The notes below the pieces were generated by a model, which had not been told where the DNA came from, did no database searches, and saw only the letters and a program-made list of their open reading frames with translations. The position numbers and the translations under genes are program-made. From Marinicella sediminis (GTDB lineage: Bacteria; Pseudomonadota; Gammaproteobacteria; Xanthomonadales; Marinicellaceae), in NCBI RefSeq assembly GCF_002000055.1, contig NZ_MVBD01000004.1:62001-126000 (forward strand): a DNA stretch of 64,000 bases. Reading direction: 5' to 3'. Shown piece after piece: positions 37,078 to 45,984 of the stretch (position 1 is the stretch's first letter; every line of letters starts with the position of its first letter).

Positions 37078-37996
37078 TGCTGGCTACCTTGAGTGATGCA
37101 TATGGATACATTTTATTGACAGATCCCACGATGTTTTCATCATACTCGCCAACAATAGAGTCGTCTTTTCCAGGATAGTCCAACTGATTCAGGAAAAACC
37201 GCATACAATTGATCCTGGCCCTCTTTTTGTCATCAGATTTGATCACAGTCCAGGGCGTTAAGGGATTATCAGTATGAAAGAACATGTCTTTCTTGGCCTT
37301 GGTGTAGTCATCCCACTTGTCCAAAGACTCCACATCAACCGGACTGAGCTTCCAGTGTTTCAACGGGTCATTCTTGCGACTGTGAAATCGACGTAATTGT
37401 TCCTGACGGGTCACAGAAAACCAGAATTTAAACAGGATGATGCCAGAGTTAACCAGCATTTGTTCGAATGGAAACACTTGCCGCATAAACTCCAGATACT
37501 CTTGCTCTTCACAAAAACCCATCACTCGCTCAACACCTGCCCGGTTATACCAGGAACGATCGAAAAACACCATTTCTCCTTTGGTTGGCAATTGTGCAAT
37601 GTATCTTTGAAAATACCATTGGCCACGCTCCCGTTCAGTGGGCTTTTCCAATGCCACCACATGGGCAGCACGGGGGTTTAGGTGTTCCATGAAGCGCTTA
37701 ATGGTTCCCCCTTTTCCAGCTGCATCACGCCCCTCAAACAAGCAAACGATTCGCTGACCAGTCTCCTTGACCCAACTCTGCACTTTCAGCAGTTCCGTCT
37801 GCAACAAGTGCTTTTCCGTTTCATAATCCAGCAATTCTATTTTCTTTTCGTAGGGATATTCACCGGCGAGGTGTGACAAACTCATCAACTCAGCACTTTT
37901 GATGTTTTTTTTCTGGTTCATCACGAACCGGTGATCAGTGTATTTAGCCAATAATCTTTTGGCTTCTTCAGAATTCATAGTGGTTTTTTCATTCAT
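37070..37996 (-). CDS. ppk2: Polyphosphate kinase 2
   Basis: PPK2-family nucleotide kinase that moves phosphate between polyphosphate and nucleotides. About 308 aa. Walker A in FEGRDAAGKGGTIKRF, Walker B-like FFDRSWYNRAGVER and the lid with RFHSRKNDPLKHWKLSP are intact. The open frame extends upstream to 38089, but those residues do not look like PPK2; ATG 37996 or 37978 is likelier. No strong ribosome binding site is visible. A perfect TTGACA lies on the minus strand at 38135-38130, but the best -10 is spaced too far. Confidence 0.92.
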   Translation of the reverse strand: MNEKTTMNSEEAKRLLAKYTDHRFVMNQKKNIKSAELMSLSHLAGEYPYEKKIELLDYETEKHLLQTELLKVQSWVKETGQRIVCLFEGRDAAGKGGTIKRFMEHLNPRAAHVVALEKPTERERGQWYFQRYIAQLPTKGEMVFFDRSWYNRAGVERVMGFCEEQEYLEFMRQVFPFEQMLVNSGIILFKFWFSVTRQEQLRRFHSRKNDPLKHWKLSPVDVESLDKWDDYTKAKKDMFFHTDNPLTPWTVIKSDDKKRARINCMRFFLNQLDYPGKDDSIVGEYDENIVGSVNKMYPYASLKVASND

Positions 37997-38183
37997 GTGA
38001 TACTTGATTTTAGCGATTTCAGCAGAGTAAACCACTCCGACAGCGGTTACGACCCACTGAAATACATTGATATGAGTTACAGAGAACACCTTGTCCCTGC
38101 ATTTATTCTAACGTCAGTTCATGTCCTTGCTGTCAATTAATTGCAGATTTATTCGCCAGATTTGACATGCATCAATCTATCCC

Positions 38184-38214
38184 AAAAAAAATGGCGCCTG
38201 AGCGCCATTTTTTT
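38184..38214 (-). terminator. Intrinsic terminator after the glycine-zipper gene
   Basis: ATGGCGC, CTGA, GCGCCAT flanked by A and T tracts on both sides. On the minus strand it follows the stop at 38229, and it may also stop plus-strand readthrough. Confidence 0.85.
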
Positions 38215-38228
38215 GATTAACATGCCAA

Positions 38229-38723
38229 TTAATCGAGTACCTGATGGTCCACTCTGATGCGGATATGCTCGCCTGGGTAGTTATTCATCCAGGTCTGATG
38301 GCTGACACCCAGGTATTCATAAGTGACATCATAACCTGACAGTTGCTCTTCTTGATGATAGCGGGTTTCGGTGCGACAGCGTACCGGTGTGTGCCTGTGC
38401 TTGTTTTTCCTGGCCCCTACCGAAGCCCCAATCATGATACCCACAGCTGTAGACACATCACGCCCGCTGCCTTTACCAAAACGGTTGCCAATGGCCCCAC
38501 CGAGTAAACCACCAATGACGGCTCCCGATCGACTGCGTTCTTCAGAACGATGGTGACGGTATCCCCGATGATCACACACTTCACGACGGTCAGGGACTGA
38601 AACAGTGCGATACACCGGACGTACATCGAGCACCGGTGCATATACCACCTGTTCGTTGTACCTGCCTGCAACAGCAATCAAGGGCAACAACAGTAAACTG
38701 CTAAAGGTTAATAATTTATTCAT
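38229..38723 (-). CDS. Glycine-zipper 2TM-domain envelope protein
   Basis: 164 aa. Signal peptide cleaved near AVAGRY, then a basic His/Arg-rich linker. A glycine-zipper segment follows (SGAVIGGLLGGAIGNRFGKG and VGIMIGASVGA), as in Rickettsia 17-kDa antigen or SlyB-like proteins. The second half has two cysteines. ATG 38723 with GGAG six bases upstream is preferred over the ATG at 38741. It lies about 120 bases downstream of the structured RNA element on the same strand. Role in envelope integrity is inference. Confidence 0.75.
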   Translation of the reverse strand: MNKLLTFSSLLLLPLIAVAGRYNEQVVYAPVLDVRPVYRTVSVPDRREVCDHRGYRHHRSEERSRSGAVIGGLLGGAIGNRFGKGSGRDVSTAVGIMIGASVGARKNKHRHTPVRCRTETRYHQEEQLSGYDVTYEYLGVSHQTWMNNYPGEHIRIRVDHQVLD

Positions 38724-38835
38724 GTTCTTCTCCAGGGTCATTTGTGACCATCATAGGAGGAACGAAATGAATTTTGGCTGAATAAGAAAAATGTGTTAAT
38801 TCTGGATTCAGGTAAACAACGAAAGGATTGAAAGC

Positions 38836-38960
38836 GTAAAAGGTTGGCCGGGTAAGAACCCGGCCAACAAAGGTGATGTCGTTCTAATAAAAACGGCATC
38901 AACCATGGTCGCTACCAGGACTTTGACCATATCCTATAGAAGTAGCGACTTCTTACCCAC
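38836..38960 (-). ncRNA. Structured RNA element, unknown family (sRNA or leader)
   Basis: No protein gene fits 38742-39018. On the minus strand a transcript starting near 38960 would fold as a three-way junction. P1 is GGGTAAGAA pairing perfectly with TTCTTACCC (38958-38950 with 38858-38850). One arm is GTCGCTAC/GTAGCGAC (38949-38942 with 38915-38908), with an inner AGGA/TCCT. The other arm is a 12-bp stem (38904-38892 with 38883-38872, one wobble, one bulge). The 3' strand of P1 lies inside a perfect 11-bp hairpin with a 4-base loop (38868-38843), followed by CTTTTACGCTTT. P1 and this terminal hairpin exclude each other. A promoter sits at the right distance upstream. Confidence 0.6.
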
Positions 38961-38966
38961 GTGAAT

Positions 38967-38995
38967 ATTGTAAGCAAAAAAATTTAAAATGAGAA
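38967..38995 (-). promoter_or_regulatory. Promoter of the structured RNA element
   Basis: Minus strand: TTCTCA (38995-38990), 17-base AT-rich spacer, TACAAT (38972-38967). The predicted start, near 38960, is directly at the 5' strand of the closing stem. Confidence 0.6.
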
Positions 38996-39018
38996 GTTCT
39001 TTTATGAGTAATACGGGA

Positions 39019-40161
39019 TTAAAACTGCAGTTGCAGCACATCTGCTTCGAGCATTGGCTTACCAAACAGGTAACCCTGACCATAATCAAAGCCCAGGTCC
39101 TTCAGGGTTTTCAGCTGTTCTGCAACCTCAACCCCTTCTGCCACGAGTTGTGTCTGTAACTGTTTGGCCATCATAGCAATGGTTTGCAAGATGGTTTGAT
39201 GGCGTTTACTTTTGTTCATGTTGCGGATGAATACCTGATCCACTTTCAACACATCAAAACACAATTCCACCAACTGTTCCATCCCCGAATGACCAGTACC
39301 GAAATCATCAGCACAAACCGGAAAACCAATGTCCTGACACTTTTTCAACCACTTCCTCGCGAGGTTAAAATCAACCACCATGGTTTCAGTGATTTCCAGC
39401 TTCAGCCGGTTAGGGCTGATGCCATGCGATTTGATCTTTTGTAACACGCGATTGAGGAATTGGTCATCGTCCAATTGCTTGGAAGATACATTGATATTGA
39501 TAAACACATGATCAGGCAATCTGGCCAACAACTCAATGGCCCGGGAAAACACCAGATCGCCAACTTCAATGATTAAATCGGTTTCTTCTGCCAATGCAAT
39601 GAATTCAACCGGCGAGATAAACCCGCGGGTAGGATGACTCCAGCGACTGAGGGCTTCAAAACCTGCAATCCGATCATCCTGGATATCATGAATTGGCTGA
39701 AACACAGTTTGCACATCTCCCTGATTGATAGCTGTACGGAGTTCACTTTCCAGTTTGAACTTTGACAAACCGGCTTGTTCGATGACTGAAGCAACCTGAT
39801 CCAGCAACAGGTTGTTGCTGGTGTTTGAACTGGGCAACATGGAGCGGAACCGTTTCAGCAATACCCCAACCAGGGCTTTGACAATTGGATCACTTTCCGC
39901 CAGGCGGTTGGTGATCTGGGCGGTTCGGACCTCCAATAAAGTCAATGCCGTGATGGCCTTGGCAGATGTTGATCTGGGCGACTGGTCCAGCACCCCCATC
40001 TCACCAAATAACTCACCTTCACTCAGGATATCAATGATCGCTCCGGTGGACTCAACAAAGATTTCCACCTGCCCACTTTCTATGATGTAAGCACAGTCAG
40101 AACGGTCACCGCCATGAAAAATGATATCCCCTTTGTTGTATTGTTTGATGTGATAACTCAT
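39019..40161 (-). CDS. Cyclic-nucleotide-binding domain - EAL phosphodiesterase
   Basis: 380 aa in two parts. Residues 1-110 form a CRP-type cNMP-binding beta-roll (GDIIFHGGDRSDCAYIIESG; GELFGEMGVLDQSPRSTSA). Residues about 135-380 form an EAL domain. All catalytic motifs look intact: FEALSR, NVSSKQ, EITETM, DDFGTGHSG, KVDQVF, AEGVE and GQGYLFGKP. It is therefore predicted to hydrolyse c-di-GMP under control of a cyclic nucleotide or other ligand. No membrane segment is present. The coupling of the two signals is inference. Confidence 0.88.
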   Translation of the reverse strand: MSYHIKQYNKGDIIFHGGDRSDCAYIIESGQVEIFVESTGAIIDILSEGELFGEMGVLDQSPRSTSAKAITALTLLEVRTAQITNRLAESDPIVKALVGVLLKRFRSMLPSSNTSNNLLLDQVASVIEQAGLSKFKLESELRTAINQGDVQTVFQPIHDIQDDRIAGFEALSRWSHPTRGFISPVEFIALAEETDLIIEVGDLVFSRAIELLARLPDHVFININVSSKQLDDDQFLNRVLQKIKSHGISPNRLKLEITETMVVDFNLARKWLKKCQDIGFPVCADDFGTGHSGMEQLVELCFDVLKVDQVFIRNMNKSKRHQTILQTIAMMAKQLQTQLVAEGVEVAEQLKTLKDLGFDYGQGYLFGKPMLEADVLQLQF

Positions 40162-40285
40162 AGATCACCGCCTCCTCACTCCATCATCATAACCGATGTT
40201 TTTTTTCTTGGCGATATAAAAATCCACCGAATCAGTGGCTTGACGACTCACTTTTGTAGAGGCACTGACTGACTGCCCTAAACAA

Positions 40286-40311
40286 CAAAAGCCCCGAAAC
40301 GGGGCTTTTGC
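40286..40311. terminator. Intrinsic terminator after hppA
   Basis: AAAAGCCCCG, AAA, CGGGGCTTTT. On the minus strand it follows the hppA stop at 40332; the symmetric ends make it bidirectional. Confidence 0.85.
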
Positions 40312-40331
40312 AGGTTCTGTTTTCGCAGTGA

Positions 40332-42377
40332 TCAGCCGAAATAACCATTCGGCATTTGTGCCAGCAAGGGCGCTATCACCAGGGAAACAATGGCCATGAC
40401 ATTGATCAAAATGTTCATCGCCGGACCAGAAGTATCCTTGAATGGATCACCCACCGTATCACCAACCACAGCGGCTTTGTGTACATCGGATCCTTTGCCA
40501 CCCAGGTTGCCTTTTTCGACGTATTTCTTGGCATTGTCCCAGGCACCACCGGCATTGGCCATGGTCAGGGCCAGCAACACACATGAAATCAATGCGCCAC
40601 CAAGCATGCCACCCAGTGCCGCGGCACCTAATCCAAAACCAACCACCACAGGCGCAATCACTGCAAGGGCTCCGGGCCCCATCATGCGTTTCAAAGCCGC
40701 TTTGGTGGCAATGTCTACACATTTTTTACTGTCAGGTTCTGCATTGCCCTCCATGAGCCCGGGGATTTCTTTGAATTGACGGCGTATTTCTTTGATCATG
40801 TCAAAGGCCGCATCACCCACCGCACGCATGGTCATGGCAGAAACCAGAAACGGGAAAATTCCACCCAGGAACATCCCCATCAATACTTTGGGATTACCAA
40901 TATCCAGCGCAAATCCGGGAACCTGAGCAGATATCACCTGAATGAATGCCGCAATGATGGCCAGTGCGGCCAGTCCGGCTGCACCAATGGCAAAACCTTT
41001 ACCAATGGCTGCTGTGGTATTACCCACTTCATCCAGGCCATCAGTGATGGCCCGGGTCTCAGGACCCAGCTCAGCCATTTCGGCTATCCCACCGGCATTG
41101 TCTGCCACCGGACCGTATGCATCAATGGCCATGGTAATACCCACGGTAGCCAACATGCCAACAGCACCGATACCAACGCCATATACTCCTGCACCTTCAG
41201 GCAGAATCACTGAAGTACCGTATATAATTGCAGCCAAAGTTAGAACGGGAATCACCACTGACTCCATGCCCACAGCCAGTCCGGAAATCATCACAGTGGC
41301 TGGTCCGGTTTCACCGCCTTTGGCGATCTCCCTGACCGGTTTACCACCGGTATAGTATTCAGTGACCAGACCAATGATCATACCACCCACTGCACCGAGC
41401 AACACACATTGCCAGACTTTGGCACTGATACCCAATGCCTGGATCACAAAATAGGCCGCCGCAATGAACAAAATGGTCGCGCCTATGGTACCAAAGCGCA
41501 GTGCCACATCTGGTTTCTTACCAGAAAAAACATTCACCAGAAAAATTCCGATGACTGAACAGATCAAGCCGGTTGATGCCAGGCCCAATGGCAAAAACAT
41601 CAGGTCTCTGGCTTCATTGGCGAGTTGACTCACCAGGCCAACGGCCATGGTAGAAGCGATGGCAATACAGGCTATCATTGAACCACAGTATGATTCAAAG
41701 ATGTCTGAACCCATGCCTGCCACATCGCCAACGTTGTCGCCCACATTGTCAGCAATCACTCCGGGGTTTCGTGGGTCATCTTCTGGTATACCAGCTTCCA
41801 CTTTGCCAACCAGGTCAGCACCCACATCGGCTGATTTGGTGAATATTCCTCCACCAACACGAGAGAATAAAGCCACCACTGAGCCACCCATACCAAAGCC
41901 ATGAATGCTTTCTACGGTGTGTGGATCACCACCAAACATCAGGTACAGCACGCCCAGACCCAGCAGACCCATTGCAGCCACAGTCAAACCCATGATCGAC
42001 CCGCCATAAAAGGCCACTGATAACGCCTTGGCAGCACCGTGTTCGTTCGCAGCAACAGTGGTTCTGACGTTGGCTTTGGTGGCAGAAAACATGCCAAAAT
42101 AGCCAGCCACACCAGAACAGAATGCCCCCAGGATAAAAGCAAATGGCGTGTGCCAATCACCAAAACCCAGATACAAACCGATGACAATGACCACCACAAA
42201 TACCAACAACAAACTGTATTCACGACGCATGAACACCATCGCTCCATCATGAATTTGCTCAGCGATGTGTTTGACTTTTCCTTCGCCTGCCGGCATTCTG
42301 TTCACCATCATGAAGATGATGAATGCCATAAGCAAACCCAACCCTCCCACGATCAATGGGATCAACTCTTGATTCAT
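40332..42377 (-). CDS. hppA: Membrane-bound ion-pumping pyrophosphatase
   Basis: Couples pyrophosphate hydrolysis to cation transport. 681 aa, about 16 membrane helices. Active-site stretches [21 protein letters not shown] and [15 protein letters not shown] are present. The subtype marker reads [14 protein letters not shown], with Ala and Gly at the positions where potassium-independent enzymes have Lys and Thr; this predicts the potassium-dependent class. Whether it pumps protons or sodium cannot be told by eye. It ends at a strong terminator. Confidence 0.95.
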   Translation of the reverse strand: MNQELIPLIVGGLGLLMAFIIFMMVNRMPAGEGKVKHIAEQIHDGAMVFMRREYSLLLVFVVVIVIGLYLGFGDWHTPFAFILGAFCSGVAGYFGMFSATKANVRTTVAANEHGAAKALSVAFYGGSIMGLTVAAMGLLGLGVLYLMFGGDPHTVESIHGFGMGGSVVALFSRVGGGIFTKSADVGADLVGKVEAGIPEDDPRNPGVIADNVGDNVGDVAGMGSDIFESYCGSMIACIAIASTMAVGLVSQLANEARDLMFLPLGLASTGLICSVIGIFLVNVFSGKKPDVALRFGTIGATILFIAAAYFVIQALGISAKVWQCVLLGAVGGMIIGLVTEYYTGGKPVREIAKGGETGPATVMISGLAVGMESVVIPVLTLAAIIYGTSVILPEGAGVYGVGIGAVGMLATVGITMAIDAYGPVADNAGGIAEMAELGPETRAITDGLDEVGNTTAAIGKGFAIGAAGLAALAIIAAFIQVISAQVPGFALDIGNPKVLMGMFLGGIFPFLVSAMTMRAVGDAAFDMIKEIRRQFKEIPGLMEGNAEPDSKKCVDIATKAALKRMMGPGALAVIAPVVVGFGLGAAALGGMLGGALISCVLLALTMANAGGAWDNAKKYVEKGNLGGKGSDVHKAAVVGDTVGDPFKDTSGPAMNILINVMAIVSLVIAPLLAQMPNGYFG

Positions 42378-42672
42378 ATAATTTCCTCTTTTTTTTGTTT
42401 GATTATTATGTCAGACATGCCCTCAGGCACCCTCTTTTTATCTTAACACAACCGCAGCCTGTCGCGATTTCGAATTCATCGAATTTGGTTACAGATAAAC
42501 AGATCAACAATAAGCCGCCACTTCCCCCCTGCTTTTGCTTATAATGGCCTTGATTGCCTGGGCATGACTGATGTGCAACAAGCAATCAGGATTATGATCC
42601 ATTATCCTGGCCATTGTCTGTCATTCAAAACAGCGCACAGCCAGAATCGCCACCCTTACATATTTGACTGCT

Positions 42673-43581
42673 ATGTTCACACAACATCCGGTGATCGATT
42701 TCGATCCGGTATTTTTATCTTTTGGCCCATTTGACTGGCCCCTGATTGGTGAGGTGGGCCCATTGGCCATACACTGGTATGGCATCACCTACATCATTGG
42801 TTTTGCCTTTTACTACTTGCTGGGAAGCTACCGTCTTAAACAAAACCCAGGCAGCTGGAACAAAGAACAGTTATCAGATTTTTTGTTTTATGGTGCCATT
42901 GGTGTCATCGCCGGAGGCCGGCTAGGCTGGTACCTGTTCTACAATGACACCTCGATCATGGCAGACCCGACACTGTTATTCAGGGTTTGGGAAGGTGGCA
43001 TGTCCTTTCATGGCGGCCTGGCCGGGGTCTTGTTATCCATGCTGTATTTCAAAAACAAAACCCAAAAAACATTTTTTCAAGTCAGTGATTTTATTGCCCC
43101 ACTGATACCCACCGGTATCCTCTCAGTCAGACTGGGGAATTTCATGAATGGAGAATTGTGGGGCCGGCTCACAGATCAACCCTGGGGCATGATTTTTCCA
43201 GATTCATTGCCACACCATCTGCAACCAGCCAACATGTCTTCAGAGGCCTGGCAATCACTGTACCAACAAGGTGAACTCGATGTCTTTGCCCGTCACCCTT
43301 CAACCCTCTATGAAGCCTTTGGTGAAGGTTTGGTGACTTTCATTGTGGTCTGGATGGTGGCAAACAGGGCCACCCGGCAAGGCACTGTATCTGCGGTTTT
43401 TTTATTGAGCTACGGCGTCAGTCGTTTTGTCGTTGAGTTCTTCCGGGAACCCGATGCCAACAGAGGGTATGTCTTGTTTGACTGGATGACCATGGGTCAC
43501 ATCCTGACTATCCCACTGCTGGCCTTTGGCATGTACATTCTGCTGAGTCAATCCCGATCAGTAAAACCCAGCAAGGTTTAA
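42673..43581 (+). CDS. lgt: Prolipoprotein diacylglyceryl transferase
   Basis: Attaches diacylglycerol to the lipobox Cys of prolipoproteins in the inner membrane. About 302 aa, seven membrane helices. GGMSFHGGLAGV carries the essential His and RLGNFMNGELWGR is the Lgt signature. I prefer the ATG at 42673 over the TTG at 42664. A TATAAT lies at 42540-42545, leaving a leader of about 120 bases with no evident gene. Its 3' end overlaps the convergent gspN by 24 bp. Confidence 0.95.
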   Translation: MFTQHPVIDFDPVFLSFGPFDWPLIGEVGPLAIHWYGITYIIGFAFYYLLGSYRLKQNPGSWNKEQLSDFLFYGAIGVIAGGRLGWYLFYNDTSIMADPTLLFRVWEGGMSFHGGLAGVLLSMLYFKNKTQKTFFQVSDFIAPLIPTGILSVRLGNFMNGELWGRLTDQPWGMIFPDSLPHHLQPANMSSEAWQSLYQQGELDVFARHPSTLYEAFGEGLVTFIVVWMVANRATRQGTVSAVFLLSYGVSRFVVEFFREPDANRGYVLFDWMTMGHILTIPLLAFGMYILLSQSRSVKPSKV

Positions 43582-44319
43582 GCGGCGACCACCACCTCGG
43601 CGGGCTTGTCCCACTGAGCTGAGGACAGCATCTAACTCAAAATGTCCGGCCTTGGGCACCAGATCTACATTCAATTGCCAACGGCGCGGCTGGACATAGA
43701 GTGTTCCACTGACAGCCAGCACATTGGAATCACTGCTGAACTGACCCACTATCACACCTTGCTTTTCAGTATTGAATGTGAGTTTGATTTCACCAAGGTC
43801 CTTGGGGGCCGGCTTGAGCATCTTAAAGTCCTTCAGGGTGATTTCACCAGACATCCGCTGGAGCCCACTGTCTTGTTCAAAAACCACATCTTGCAAATCA
43901 ATACTGGCATAGCCACTCAGCTCACCATAGCGAATTTGTACAAATGGCGCAAATACCTGCCAATCGAGATAACCCCTGACTTGTTTAATCAGTGCTGAAG
44001 CAGCGCGTACCTGACCCAGCTGAAATGTCATGTCATAATGGTTATCTTTGAGTTTGACTTTACCCCCAACCGCATCATAAGACGAAGGGTACAACAGCCA
44101 TTCAGCCTCACCCATGGGCAAAGACATGTATTTGAGTTCTCCGGCACTCCCCTTGACCATACTGCCACTGATGTCATTCAGACTGACAGGTCTTATGTGC
44201 TTACTGACCTGGTCATAATACAAATTGAGGGGCGCAACTGCCAGGGCTATCACGCCAATGATGACCAACACCAGCAACCATTTGATTAACTTGAAAAACC
44301 GATCTCCTGCTCCAACCAT
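43558..44319 (-). CDS. gspN: Type II secretion system protein N
   Basis: 253 aa with one N-terminal membrane anchor (about residues 12-32) and a beta-rich periplasmic domain containing DISGSMVKGSAGELKY, the usual GspN layout. Its ATG shares a base with the gspM stop (TAATG). GspN is an accessory part of the system, absent from many species. Confidence 0.82.
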   Translation of the reverse strand: MVGAGDRFFKLIKWLLVLVIIGVIALAVAPLNLYYDQVSKHIRPVSLNDISGSMVKGSAGELKYMSLPMGEAEWLLYPSSYDAVGGKVKLKDNHYDMTFQLGQVRAASALIKQVRGYLDWQVFAPFVQIRYGELSGYASIDLQDVVFEQDSGLQRMSGEITLKDFKMLKPAPKDLGEIKLTFNTEKQGVIVGQFSSDSNVLAVSGTLYVQPRRWQLNVDLVPKAGHFELDAVLSSVGQARRGGGRRLNLAGFY

Positions 44320-44792
44320 TACTTATTTATCCTCATTCTGATGTTCGTTAAACCCAGCGCATTGTCCGTTACTGTGACGTCAAACTGATCCACCTGGATA
44401 CCATGCTGTTGGCTGATGCGCTGCAACCAGTCAATCACCCGATCAAATGAAGCATTCACCAACCAAACCGTCATGGTAGATTCGTCCAGGGGTTCGGTCC
44501 GGTTAACTGTTTCCTGTAGCCCCTGTTGACTGAGCTGTTGGTCAACCCATGAAGAAAATGTCATTTCAACCGGTAATGGCTGTACCCCTTTGCCCTGGGC
44601 GCTCCGAAGGTCAATGCGTTGCATTTCGTCAAGTTGCCCGGACAGTCCTGCTTTCATGGTAACAGCCGCATCCAAGCGGTTTTGTATGGGCACCATCACC
44701 AGACGCCACGAAATCGCAGCCAGGATCAATAAGGCACCAATCAACAACAGTCGTTGCTCACTGGATGATAATTGCTGATACCAGTTTTTCAT
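44319..44792 (-). CDS. gspM: Type II secretion system protein M
   Basis: 157-aa inner-membrane platform protein: short cytoplasmic N-terminus (KNWYQQLSSSEQRLLL), one membrane helix, and a ferredoxin-like periplasmic domain. It partners GspL. The start overlaps the gspL stop (ATGA). Confidence 0.85.
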   Translation of the reverse strand: MKNWYQQLSSSEQRLLLIGALLILAAISWRLVMVPIQNRLDAAVTMKAGLSGQLDEMQRIDLRSAQGKGVQPLPVEMTFSSWVDQQLSQQGLQETVNRTEPLDESTMTVWLVNASFDRVIDWLQRISQQHGIQVDQFDVTVTDNALGLTNIRMRINK

Positions 44793-45958
44793 CGCGCCTC
44801 CATGGTAAGAATGGACTTAAACACATTGTCATCACCCAACTCATTGACCCCTATCAAGACCCGGTATGCAGGCGTGGTGGCCTGTAGAGCCTGATGAAAC
44901 TGATTGATGGATGACATCGTGGGTGCGGCTATTTGTATTTCCAAAACACCATTGCTCAAGCGCAAGCCTTTGAGTTGAATTTGTTGTTGTTGCTGAACAA
45001 CCTGGCCAATACCATGCACCGCATCCAGCAAGATGGTTGATGATTGATTATTTTGACCTGATGCCAGCTGTAGCCTCGAATTGAGCGCCGCATAGGGATC
45101 ATTGAGTTCAACAGCTGCCGCATCGGGAAATGCCTGAATTAAAATGCGCTGTTGCTGTTGTTTGATGGTTTCAATTTGGTTTCGCAATTGATTAAGCTGA
45201 TATAGGCGAATGCCCAACCAACTGCTCAACAGTGCCAATGTAAGCCACCCCACCAGGCGCCAGGAAAACTGTTTGTTTTCAGTATTTTCCTTTTGCAATT
45301 CATCGACCCATAACCCCAGGTGATCAACATCAACCACATGACGGGCACAAATGGTCTCCGTCAGTGATTCTTCAACCTGGTATCCAGGCAACACAATCGC
45401 CTGGTTGGTGATCACTTTTTTGTGTTCAGTGGCAAACACCGGGATCAACTGCTCCAACTGTTCAGTTGGCACCACCATGGCCTGATTTAAACCGAACCGA
45501 ACCAGGCTTGAATCACCCTCCTGCCAAACATGAGTGGTATCTTCAGTCCCTGGTATCCACGCATGCTCACTGTAAATGTGTCTGATATCCAGTTGTTGAT
45601 CAGTGATGTCCTGATGAAGTTGTTTCAGTGGGGATTTGTGAATGGCTACCACCTGTTGGGTGCCATCCTGATTCTGACGGAACGCAAAGAAATTATCCTC
45701 CAATTCATTGCTCAGTTCTTCTTCAACTGCGAAAGGAATTGACTTTTTCAGTATTTCCTCATTTTTTGAAGCCACTTGCGTCTGGGTTTGGTAAACCCAT
45801 TGAGCAGGCACCAAAACGGTCAAACCAGGCTTTTTTAAAACCTGGTCTGACCATTGAGATACCTGCGTTGACTGGCATGAGTTGGATTGTGCATCATAGT
45901 GATATAAGCCTACAGGCTGTCCTTCCGCATTGACGCGCAATATGTGGTTTTTTGCCAT
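44789..45958 (-). CDS. gspL: Type II secretion system protein L
   Basis: 389 aa. The N-terminal ~240 residues form an actin-like cytoplasmic domain that docks the GspE ATPase (IPFAVEEELSNELEDNFFAF is typical). One membrane helix follows (about 243-262), then a periplasmic ferredoxin-like domain. It begins 26 bp after the MMPL transporter gene. The rest of the system (gspC-K) is not in this window. Confidence 0.87.
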   Translation of the reverse strand: MAKNHILRVNAEGQPVGLYHYDAQSNSCQSTQVSQWSDQVLKKPGLTVLVPAQWVYQTQTQVASKNEEILKKSIPFAVEEELSNELEDNFFAFRQNQDGTQQVVAIHKSPLKQLHQDITDQQLDIRHIYSEHAWIPGTEDTTHVWQEGDSSLVRFGLNQAMVVPTEQLEQLIPVFATEHKKVITNQAIVLPGYQVEESLTETICARHVVDVDHLGLWVDELQKENTENKQFSWRLVGWLTLALLSSWLGIRLYQLNQLRNQIETIKQQQQRILIQAFPDAAAVELNDPYAALNSRLQLASGQNNQSSTILLDAVHGIGQVVQQQQQIQLKGLRLSNGVLEIQIAAPTMSSINQFHQALQATTPAYRVLIGVNELGDDNVFKSILTMEAR

Positions 45959-45984
45959 GTGTCGGTGTTGTCTGAAACTCCGTA

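Noticed and set aside
37997-38089. N-terminal extension of PPK2
   Set aside because: The hydrophobic extension is not PPK2-like and has no start signal; the ATG at 37996 or 37978 fits the family.
38836-38965. Known riboswitch families (c-di-GMP I and II, TPP, purine, cobalamin, THF) for the structured element
   Set aside because: None of the conserved core sequences of these classes are present; left as unknown.
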